Below are positions 35,405 to 41,266 of a stretch of DNA of 64,000 nt, piece after piece. How positions within the stretch are numbered: position 1 is the stretch's first letter; each line of letters starts with the position of its first letter. The notes beneath the pieces were generated by a model. The model did not search any database. It was not told where the DNA came from and worked only from the letters and a program-made list of their open reading frames with translations. The position numbers and the translations under genes are program-made. The DNA is from DASYKT01 sp035995185 (GTDB lineage Bacteria > Acidobacteriota > Blastocatellia > Pyrinomonadales > Pyrinomonadaceae), in assembly GCA_035995185.1 (NCBI GenBank), contig DASYKT010000025.1, forward strand, positions 58,576-122,575, in the 5' to 3' direction.

Positions 35405-35482
35405 ATTAGATGCCGGATGTCGGAGGTAAGATGTTAGTGTGCAAAAGATTCCAGCCTCTGACATCTGATCTCTGACATCTAC
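35405..35482. repeat. Word-repeat inverted element between BMC-H and BMC-P
   Basis: AGATGCCGGATGTCGGAGG (from 35407) faces CCTCTGACATCTGATCTCTGACATCT (to about 35480), reverse complements built of the word AGATGTCAGAG. It covers the last base pairs of the BMC-H stop and fills the 77-bp gap. Confidence 0.75.
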
Positions 35483-35757
35483 TTGGCGATCACCGGCAGA
35501 TTTTCATCGACGCTCGCGTGCGGGCGCGGAATAACATGTACGCTTACCAGTTCGCCGACGCGGCGCGCCGCGGCTGCCCCGGCATCGGTCGCGGCCTTTA
35601 CCGCCGCCACATCCCCGCGGACGATCGCGGTCACAAATCCGGCCCCGATTTTTTCATAGCCGATAAGCTGCACGTTGGCAGCTTTGACCATCGCGTCGGC
35701 GGCCTCGATCATCGCCACAAGTCCTTTGGTTTCAACCATTCCTAATGCTTCCTGCAT
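35479..35757 (-). CDS. BMC-H shell hexamer protein (PduA/EutM/CcmK family)
   Basis: A 92-residue single-BMC-domain protein: EALGMVETKGLVAMIEAADAM, VQLIGYEKIGAGFVTAIVRGDVAAVKAA, ARRVGELVSVHVIPRPHA. These are the signature segments of hexameric shell tiles that form the facets; the KIGAG segment lines the central pore (usual form KIGSG, here GAG). It is the only BMC-H in the window and the first shell gene in transcription order. Facets need many more hexamers than pentamers, so either this gene is expressed more strongly or others exist elsewhere. Confidence 0.97.
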   Translation of the reverse strand: MQEALGMVETKGLVAMIEAADAMVKAANVQLIGYEKIGAGFVTAIVRGDVAAVKAATDAGAAAARRVGELVSVHVIPRPHASVDENLPVIAK

Positions 35758-35842
35758 TTAGTTTCTCCTCTTGTATCTCTGCAAAAAATTGTCGTGAATA
35801 CAATGATTTAATCCTTAATTCCCGGAAAATGCAAATCATGCG

Positions 35843-35874
35843 CTATTCACTATTCACTATTCACTATCCACTAT
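35843..35874. repeat. Tandem 7-bp repeat CTATTCA
   Basis: CTATTCA occurs three times in tandem from 35843, then CTATCCA and CTATTTT. It lies in the 119-bp gap between the methyltransferase stop and the BMC-H gene. It resembles a single arm of the word-repeat elements; no opposing arm is seen. The BMC-H ribosome-binding site (AGAGGAG) is near 35766-35772. Confidence 0.7.
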
Positions 35875-35876
35875 TT

Positions 35877-36659
35877 TTACACGTATTTCGGTTTGATGAA
35901 TTTATGTTTTATCGCCCGGACGAATCGAAAGATCGGCTTCATCGTGAACTTGCGGTAAGGCTCGGTGAACTGCATTGAATTCAGATACCCCACGTAATTA
36001 TTCAAAAGCATGTTGCGAATATCTTCCGTGTCGTGCAGCGGAAATTCGCCGAGTTCCAATACAAAAACAAAATCCGCGATATTGTAGGCCCGGAATTTCA
36101 AACCTTTTTCCTCGACCATCTTGATGATGTCCCAGAGGGAGTTGTAGATGATTGCGGAATCATGAAACAGGATGGCGCCGTTTTCCGCCATCACCTCGAA
36201 GCAGAACTTAAAATCGCGCATCGCCGCTTCGTCGGTGTGTTCGCCGTCGATAAAACAAAGCTGCGGTTTTTCTTTTACCTCGCCGGGATCGATCTCGCTT
36301 ACATCGCCTTCCAGGCAGACGATCTTGGCAGTGCCTTCTTCCGAAACTTCCCGCAAATTTCCCAGCATAGTTTCGGTGGTATTGTTCTTATAATTGCGGT
36401 CAAAACCGCTGACATCCGGCGCGATCGGCGGGCGCTTGTCGATCGAATAAATTTTACCGCAGCGCTCGTCCTGCACATGCGGCTGCAAGCTTCCGCCCAT
36501 ATAGGAACCGATCTCCAGGTACGTGTATTCCGGCAGCAGTTCCCGTACGCCCTTTTGACAGGCCAGTAGCGACCGCTTGTCGTTGATGGTCAGCAGGCTT
36601 TCAACTTTTTCGAAAAGTTTCAGGTCCCTGTCCTTGATCAAAGTTTCAAAATTGTTCAT
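35877..36659 (-). CDS. Class I SAM-dependent methyltransferase
   Basis: A 260-residue protein. YTYLEIGSYMGGSLQPHV is the SAM-binding motif I (E/DxGxxxGxS), KIYSIDKRPP the acidic ribose-binding loop, and PQLCFIDGEHTDEAAMRDF with GAILFHDSAIIY the metal-type Methyltransf_24/TylF-like motif (IDGxHxYE...HD). Such enzymes often methylate sugars or small molecules. It has a basic C-terminus (IKHKFIKPKYV). It lies within the BMC operon between the aldolase and the BMC-H gene, but with repeat-containing gaps on both sides, so a functional link to the microcompartment is uncertain. Confidence 0.8.
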   Translation of the reverse strand: MNNFETLIKDRDLKLFEKVESLLTINDKRSLLACQKGVRELLPEYTYLEIGSYMGGSLQPHVQDERCGKIYSIDKRPPIAPDVSGFDRNYKNNTTETMLGNLREVSEEGTAKIVCLEGDVSEIDPGEVKEKPQLCFIDGEHTDEAAMRDFKFCFEVMAENGAILFHDSAIIYNSLWDIIKMVEEKGLKFRAYNIADFVFVLELGEFPLHDTEDIRNMLLNNYVGYLNSMQFTEPYRKFTMKPIFRFVRAIKHKFIKPKYV

Positions 36660-36702
36660 AGAAAATGATTGTTCAATAAATTTGGCGCTGCTGATACCGC
36701 TC

Positions 36703-36778
36703 TTCGGAATAGATAAAAGATCATAGCTGAGAGATTCGATCTATCATCTATTAGCTATCATCTCTAATCTATTCCGAA
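36703..36778. repeat. Word-repeat inverted element between aldolase and methyltransferase
   Basis: TTCGGAATAGAT (36703-36714) is the exact reverse complement of ATCTATTCCGAA (36767-36778). The loop holds GATCATAGCTGAGAGATTC and GATCTATCATCTATTAGC, further imperfect complements of the word GATAGAT/ATCTATC. Confidence 0.8.
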
Positions 36779-36813
36779 TTAATATACCGCAAACGGCGCG
36801 ACAAAAATGCTTT

Positions 36814-37626
36814 CTAGTTCTGTAAATTTACTGCCTGATTTAAAAGCTCTATCAATTCTTCCCGGGTCAAGGATATTTTCGCTCCGCCGTTACTGCTGCT
36901 GCCGGCGCTTTTCGGAATTTGCTCACCGGTGGTGCACGACACGTTTGTTCCGTGCAGGTAACCGCAGGCCTGGCAGCGGGCCGATTCGGTCAGATACCCG
37001 GCCTTCTCGCGGATCTGCACAAGTTTTTCGATCGCATCGGCGGGCAGATTATTTGCGCCGCCCAAAGCGCGCGAAAGGATCGCGATCTTGGCCGTGTGTT
37101 CTAAAGTTTCCAACCGGTCAAAAGCCTGCCACAGGTCTTCGCCGTAGGCGACCGCGCCGTGATTGGCCATCAGCAGCGCATTGTGGTTTTTTACGAACGG
37201 CCGCATCGCTTCGGTCAGCTCGTCGGTCGAAGGCGTTCCGTAATCCGTCAGTGGCACGCAGCCCAGCGTTAAGATCACTTCAGATAAAATCGGCTGGTCG
37301 ATCGCCAGCCCCGCCACTGCAAAAGCCGTCCCGTGCGGCGGGTGCGCGTGACAAACGGCCCTGATGTCCGGCCGCTCGTTATATATCAACAGGTGCATCG
37401 CCAGCTCGCTCGACGCCCGTTTATCCGAAAGCGGTTTGCCTTCCATGTCGGTCACCGCCAGGTCGGCTTCCGTCATTCGCCCCTTGCACATCATCGTCGG
37501 CGTCGCCAGCACGCGATTTTCGTCCAGGCGGATGCTGACGTTTCCGTCCGAAGACACGACGTAACTCCGGTCATAGAGAAGGCCGCCGATCCGGCAGATC
37601 AATTTTCGTGCTTGGGCTTCGTCCAC
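36814..37626 (-). CDS. Class II aldolase (fuculose/rhamnulose-phosphate aldolase type) with encapsulation peptide
   Basis: A 270-residue protein. Residues 1-215 match the class II aldolase/adducin fold: SSDGNVSIRL, HLLIYNERPDIRAVCHAHPPHGTAFA with Zn-binding His-x-His, and LLMANHGAVAYGEDL with the third His. A short Cys segment follows (ARCQACGYLHGTNVSC), then a flexible linker (KSAGSSSNGGAK) and a final amphipathic helix SLTREELIELLNQAVNLQN (36817-36873), the standard form of a C-terminal encapsulation peptide. Aldolases of this type split fuculose- or rhamnulose-1-phosphate to DHAP and lactaldehyde, known substrates of some microcompartments. It is the clearest cargo of this operon. Confidence 0.88.
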   Translation of the reverse strand: MDEAQARKLICRIGGLLYDRSYVVSSDGNVSIRLDENRVLATPTMMCKGRMTEADLAVTDMEGKPLSDKRASSELAMHLLIYNERPDIRAVCHAHPPHGTAFAVAGLAIDQPILSEVILTLGCVPLTDYGTPSTDELTEAMRPFVKNHNALLMANHGAVAYGEDLWQAFDRLETLEHTAKIAILSRALGGANNLPADAIEKLVQIREKAGYLTESARCQACGYLHGTNVSCTTGEQIPKSAGSSSNGGAKISLTREELIELLNQAVNLQN

Positions 37627-37636
37627 AATTAGTGTG

Positions 37637-37987
37637 CTATCGATTTTTTTCGAGGCGTTCCAGCTTTTCCTTTAGCTTTTTTTCCAGATGTTTCGGCATG
37701 GACGGCGCAGCCTCGAAGGTATCGCCCCAATCTTCTTTCTCGAGATCGAATTTCTTAAAATCCCATTCTTTACAGTTAAGTTCGCGCTGTTTCAATTCGT
37801 CGATCTCGGCTTTCAAACGTTCGTTCTCAAGTTTCAGGTCGCGAAATTCGGTTTTCATCGAACGAAATCCGCGTCCCTTGCCCCGAAACGATGGCGTCAG
37901 GGTCACAAAGAAACTTGCCACAAACAAACCCAGGGCTAACGCCAGAGCAAATGGAACGATTCTCTTAAATAAGTTCGGATAATGCAT
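37637..37987 (-). CDS. Small membrane-anchored coiled-coil protein
   Basis: A 116-residue protein with a membrane segment at residues 11-30 (VPFALALALGLFVASFFVTL) and a coiled coil over about residues 43-70 (MKTEFRDLKLENERLKAEIDEL). The rest is charged (DFEAAP-poor, ending LKEKLERLEKNR). I do not recognise the family. It lies 21 bp after rex and 10 bp before the aldolase, so it is co-transcribed with the microcompartment genes; similar short proteins are common in secreted/membrane proteomes of this phylum. Confidence 0.7.
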   Translation of the reverse strand: MHYPNLFKRIVPFALALALGLFVASFFVTLTPSFRGKGRGFRSMKTEFRDLKLENERLKAEIDELKQRELNCKEWDFKKFDLEKEDWGDTFEAAPSMPKHLEKKLKEKLERLEKNR

Positions 37988-38008
37988 ATTACTACCTCTT
38001 ACTACCGC

Positions 38009-38722
38009 TTATTCTTTTTCTTTGCTTACTGTTTTGGCCGTGTTGGCCGCTTTTTTATTATTGCGCTGCTGCTCCGCGGGCTTGGCCAGAAAGAACGCCA
38101 ACCCTTCGAGCGAGATGGTCAGATCGACCGTTTTGATCTTAATATTCGCCGACGTATTTAAAGGCGTCGGCGCAAAATTCAAAACGGCTTTTATACCGGC
38201 CTGGACCACGGCTTCTAATACCGGCTGAGCAAAAGCTGCCGGCACGGCTATAACGGCAACGTCTATTTTCTCTTTTTTCACCACTTGAGGCAACGTATTC
38301 AGGTCGTAAACCGTGATTTTTGTCTCTCCGATACTTTTTCCTATCTTATTCGGGTCGGTATCGAACAAAGCGGCCACGTGAAAATTCGACCGGGCAAAGC
38401 CATAGTAGTCTGCCAGGGCCGCGCCGAGGCGCCCGGCGCCTATTATTCCGACGCGGTGCTCCTCATCAAGCCCCAGGATCTTGATCAAATGATCGCGCAG
38501 GCTTTCGGTGTAATAACCGACGCCGCGCACGCCGAATTCCCCAAAATAAGCCAGGTCCTTGCGGATCTGTGCCGAATTTAAGTGAAAACGCCTGGCCAGG
38601 TCTTCCGAAGAGACGGATTTTTGGCCCTCAGCGGCCAGTTCGCCAAGACAGCGCAGGTACACGCTCAAGCGGCTGGTCGTGAGTTCGGATATTTTTTCGG
38701 CTTTTTGGATTTTCACTGTCAT
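38009..38722 (-). CDS. rex: Redox-sensing transcriptional repressor Rex
   Basis: A 237-residue protein. The winged-helix domain covers residues 10-85 (TTSRLSVYLRCLGELAAEG, SSEDLARRFHLNSAQIRKDLAYFGEFGVRGVGY) and the NAD(H)-binding Rossmann domain follows (RVGIIGAGRLGAALADYYGFA). Rex dimers bind operators when NAD+ dominates and leave when NADH rises, releasing fermentative or redox genes. Here rex is the first gene of the run leading to the aldolase and the shell genes, suggesting control of the microcompartment by NADH/NAD+. The C-terminus carries a Lys/Asn/Thr-rich tail. A TATAAT directly abuts the ATG, so the true start could be further in. Confidence 0.93.
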   Translation of the reverse strand: MTVKIQKAEKISELTTSRLSVYLRCLGELAAEGQKSVSSEDLARRFHLNSAQIRKDLAYFGEFGVRGVGYYTESLRDHLIKILGLDEEHRVGIIGAGRLGAALADYYGFARSNFHVAALFDTDPNKIGKSIGETKITVYDLNTLPQVVKKEKIDVAVIAVPAAFAQPVLEAVVQAGIKAVLNFAPTPLNTSANIKIKTVDLTISLEGLAFFLAKPAEQQRNNKKAANTAKTVSKEKE

Positions 38723-38743
38723 ATTATAACTGTAATTTTAAGT

Positions 38744-38761
38744 AAGTGAAAAATTGAACAA
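38744..38761 (-). promoter_or_regulatory. Candidate Rex operator ahead of rex
   Basis: On the minus strand TTGTTCAATTTTTCACTT (38761-38744) matches the known Rex box TTGTGAAnnnnnTTCACAA at the outer TTGT and TTCAC but differs at five or six positions. It lies 15-20 bp upstream of TATAAT (38728-38723), which itself abuts the rex ATG. Autoregulation is plausible but unproven. Confidence 0.35.
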
Positions 38762-38773
38762 TCATAAACTCAT

Positions 38774-38949
38774 AAACTCCCCTCCTTACGAAGGAGGGGT
38801 GCCCGAAGGGCGGGGTGGTTCTCTCTTTGAGCCAGTTGAACTATGTGTTACCTCACATTAACTCCCCTCCTTACGAAGGAGAGGGCCCGAAAGGGCGGCG
38901 TGGTTCCTTCTTTTGAGCCAGTTTTAATTGTGTGCGTTGCCCTCACATT
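38774..38949. repeat. Tandem pair of CTCCTTACGAAGGAG repeats upstream of ruvA
   Basis: Two direct copies of about 88 bp (38774-38859 and 38860-38949). Each starts AACTCCCCTCCTTACGAAGGAG, a palindromic hairpin, then CCCGAAGGGCGG with a second hairpin, GTGGTT, TTGAGCCAGTT and ends CCTCACATT. They differ at scattered positions. They fill the 265-bp gap between divergent rex and ruvA, leaving little room for the ruvA promoter. Confidence 0.85.
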
Positions 38950-38987
38950 GTTTATCCGCTAAACTTTCCCTGCTCTTTAATGACTTT

Positions 38988-39602
38988 ATGATCGCCTTTC
39001 TTTCAGGCAAATTACTGGCAAAACATCCGGGCACGTTAATTCTGGACGTGCAGGGTGTGGGATACGAGGTCAGCATCCCTCTTTCGACCTTTTATGAGGT
39101 GGGTGAGGTCGATTCTGACGTTCAGCTGCATATTTACACGCACGTCCGCGAAGACGCGTTGCAATTGTTCGGTTTTCGCACCCGCCGCGAGCGCGAGCTT
39201 TTTATGCAATTGATATCCGTTTCCGGGGTCGGGGCGAAAATGGCGATCGCGATGCTCTCGTCGATGAGCACGGATGAGATAATTCTGGCCCTGCGCACCG
39301 AAAACCTGGCCAAACTGACCGCGATCCCCGGCGTCGGCCGCAAAACCGCGGAACGCCTGGTGATCGAGCTGCGCGACAAGGTAATGAAAATGCTGGCCCC
39401 GGAAACCGAAAGCTCCGCACTTTCCGATGCCAAAGAAAAACAGGAAGTCGATCTGGTCTTTGACGACGCTTTGTCAGCCCTGGTGAATTTAGGCTACCAA
39501 CGACAGGCCGCCGAAAAAGCCCTGAAGTCGGCCGTAAACGAAGGCACCGAGGTCACCGTGCAGAAATTATTACGACGAAGTCTGCAGTTATTGGCAAAGT
39601 AG
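38988..39602 (+). CDS. ruvA: Holliday junction DNA helicase subunit RuvA
   Basis: A 204-residue protein that binds four-way junctions and recruits RuvB. MIAFLSGKLLAKHPGTLILDVQGVGYEVSIPL is the OB-fold domain start, FMQLISVSGVGAKMAIAML and LTAIPGVGRKTAERLVIELRDK are the two helix-hairpin-helix motifs, and the C-terminal 45 residues form the RuvB-contacting domain III. ATG 38988 is chosen because the family begins MIA/MIGxLxG; the frame extends 20 codons upstream into the repeats. ruvC is not in the window. ruvB follows, separated by a small inserted gene. Confidence 0.95.
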   Translation: MIAFLSGKLLAKHPGTLILDVQGVGYEVSIPLSTFYEVGEVDSDVQLHIYTHVREDALQLFGFRTRRERELFMQLISVSGVGAKMAIAMLSSMSTDEIILALRTENLAKLTAIPGVGRKTAERLVIELRDKVMKMLAPETESSALSDAKEKQEVDLVFDDALSALVNLGYQRQAAEKALKSAVNEGTEVTVQKLLRRSLQLLAK

Positions 39603-39604
39603 CT

Positions 39605-39636
39605 ATTCCAAAAATTTCAGGATTCCAGAGATTCCA
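39605..39636. repeat. Left ATTCCA word repeats flanking the four-helix-bundle gene
   Basis: ATTCCAAAAATTTCAGGATTCC then AGAGATTCCA: repeated word ATTCCA. It is the imperfect reverse complement of 40045-40075 on the other side of the inserted gene. Confidence 0.75.
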
Positions 39637-39653
39637 TATTCTCTCCCGCGATT

Positions 39654-40043
39654 ATGGCAAAATCAGAACGCTTTGAAGATTTAGACGTTTGGCAATTGGC
39701 TAAAGAAGTAGCAAACTTGACTTACGACATCACGCTCACTGGAAAATTTAGCCACGACTACGTGCTGCGCGATCAGGTCAGACGTGCGTCCGTATCGATC
39801 TTTTCAAATATCGCCGAGGGCTTTGAAAGAGATGGCAACAAGGAGTTTATTCAGTTTCTTTCGATTTCAAAAGGTTCCTGTGGTGAGTTGAGAGCGCAAC
39901 TTAGATTTGCACTGGATAGAAAATATATTACGCAGGAAGAATTTGATTTGATGCTAAGTAAACTCATTTCTCTTAGTGTACAAATATCAAAATTCAGAAC
40001 ATATTTAAGACAAAATGATCTTAAGGGAAGAAAATTCATCTAA
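39654..40043 (+). CDS. Four-helix-bundle protein (23S rRNA intervening-sequence protein family)
   Basis: A 129-residue protein with the family pattern: FEDLDVWQLAKEVANLTYDIT, LRDQVRRASVSIFSNIAEGFER, FIQFLSISKGSCGELRAQL and a C-terminal helix. Members fold as four-helix bundles and form pentamers; they were first seen inside 23S rRNA intervening sequences, and their role is not settled. Here the gene sits between ruvA and ruvB rather than in an rRNA, and is bounded by inverted ATTCCA/TGGAAT word repeats, which look like the borders of an inserted unit. The codon use seems more AT-rich than ruvA and ruvB. Confidence 0.9.
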   Translation: MAKSERFEDLDVWQLAKEVANLTYDITLTGKFSHDYVLRDQVRRASVSIFSNIAEGFERDGNKEFIQFLSISKGSCGELRAQLRFALDRKYITQEEFDLMLSKLISLSVQISKFRTYLRQNDLKGRKFI

Positions 40044-40044
40044 C

Positions 40045-40075
40045 TGGAATTTTTGGAATCTTGGAATTTTGGAAT
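40045..40075. repeat. Right TGGAAT word repeats flanking the four-helix-bundle gene
   Basis: Four copies of TGGAAT (TGGAATTTTTGGAATC, then TTGGAATTTTGGAAT), inverted relative to 39605-39636. The last copy overlaps the ruvB start: the A of GGAATG is the first base of its ATG at 40074. Confidence 0.75.
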
Positions 40076-41108
40076 GAATAGCGATACCCGTTCAGGAATA
40101 GTACTTGACGAAGAGAAACAATTTGAAGTTTCGCTTCGCCCTACCCGTCTGGAAGAATATGTCGGCCAGGCGAAGGCTAAGGAAAATTTACGCATTTATA
40201 TCAAAGCCGCGCTGCGGCGGCGCGAAGCTCTCGACCATGTGCTGCTGACCGCACCGCCGGGGTTGGGCAAGACCACGCTCAGCGCGATCATTGCCAACGA
40301 GATGGGCGCGGAGTTCAGATCCACCGCCGGTCCGGTGATCGAAAAATCCGGAGACCTGGCCGCCTTGCTCACCAACCTGCAGGAAGGCGACGTGCTTTTT
40401 ATCGACGAGATCCACCGCCTCTCGCCCGCGATCGAAGAAATTCTTTACCCGGCGATGGAAGACTACAATCTCGACCTGATGATCGGCCAGGGCACCGCCG
40501 CGCGCTCCATCAAACTCGAGCTGCCGAAATTCACGCTGATCGGCGCGACCACCCGGCCGGGTCTTTTGACCGCACCTTTGCGCGGACGTTTTGGAATTAT
40601 TTTTCATCTGGATTTTTACACGGTCGAAGACCTACAGAGCATCATCATCCGCTCCGCCGGAATTTTAGGCGTCGAGATCGAAGCTGCGGGAGCTTGCGAA
40701 ATTGCCAAACGTGCGCGCGGCACTCCGCGTATCGCCAACCGTTTGCTGCGCCGTGTGCGCGATTATGCCGAAGTTGACTACGATGGAAAGATCACCGAAG
40801 AGGTCTCGACTGCCGCGTTAAACCGTATGGAAGTAGATACTTACGGGCTGGACGAAATAGACCGCAAACTGCTGCTGACGATCATCGAAAAATTCGACGG
40901 CGGCCCGGTCGGCCTCGGCACAATCTCCGCCGGTATCCACGAAGAAAAAGATTCCATCGAGGAAATTATCGAACCCTATCTGATCCAGATCGGCTTTCTC
41001 AACCGCACCCCGCGCGGTCGCATGGCCACCCGCCTCGCCTACCAGCATTTCGGCCTCGATTCGCTGATGAAAAAAGAGGCGGGCCAGGGGCTGTTCGATA
41101 GTCAATAG
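40074..41108 (+). CDS. ruvB: Holliday junction DNA helicase RuvB
   Basis: A 344-residue AAA+ motor that drives branch migration with RuvA. FEVSLRPTRLEEYVGQAKAKENL is the N-terminal RuvB signature, APPGLGKTTLSAII the Walker A, DVLFIDEIHRLSP the Walker B, TLIGATTRPGLLTAPLRGRFG the sensor/arginine-finger region, and the winged-helix C-terminus includes EPYLIQIGFLNRTPRGR. ATG 40074 fits the family; a TTG 21 bases earlier would be formed entirely by repeat DNA. The TAG stop is shared with the first base of a four-hairpin element. Confidence 0.96.
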   Translation: MNSDTRSGIVLDEEKQFEVSLRPTRLEEYVGQAKAKENLRIYIKAALRRREALDHVLLTAPPGLGKTTLSAIIANEMGAEFRSTAGPVIEKSGDLAALLTNLQEGDVLFIDEIHRLSPAIEEILYPAMEDYNLDLMIGQGTAARSIKLELPKFTLIGATTRPGLLTAPLRGRFGIIFHLDFYTVEDLQSIIIRSAGILGVEIEAAGACEIAKRARGTPRIANRLLRRVRDYAEVDYDGKITEEVSTAALNRMEVDTYGLDEIDRKLLLTIIEKFDGGPVGLGTISAGIHEEKDSIEEIIEPYLIQIGFLNRTPRGRMATRLAYQHFGLDSLMKKEAGQGLFDSQ

Positions 41109-41208
41109 TAGCGCCGCCGTCCCGGCGGCTGTCCTGACGGCGTCCCGCCGTCAGTTTTTTTGCGCGGGCGGGCCGCCCGCACGACTGCCAGCGAGACGCT
41201 GGCGCTAC
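41108..41208. repeat. GTAGCGCC four-hairpin element (copy 2)
   Basis: Modules: GCCGCCG-tcc-CGGCGGC, GACGGCG-tcc-CGCCGTC, GCGGGCGG-CCGCCCGC and GCCAGCG-aga-CGCTGGC, with outer arms GTAGCGC and GCGCTAC. Stem sequences differ from copies 1 and 3 but pairing is kept. It lies between ruvB and the beta-helix gene. Confidence 0.85.
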
Positions 41209-41266
41209 AATTCGGCCTTTTCTGCTAAACTTTCAAGATAAACAATTGTCGTTTTGAGGAATCATT

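Noticed and set aside
35843..35874. Tandem CTATTCA units as a CRISPR remnant
   Set aside because: Units are 7 bp and contiguous, without spacers or cas genes.
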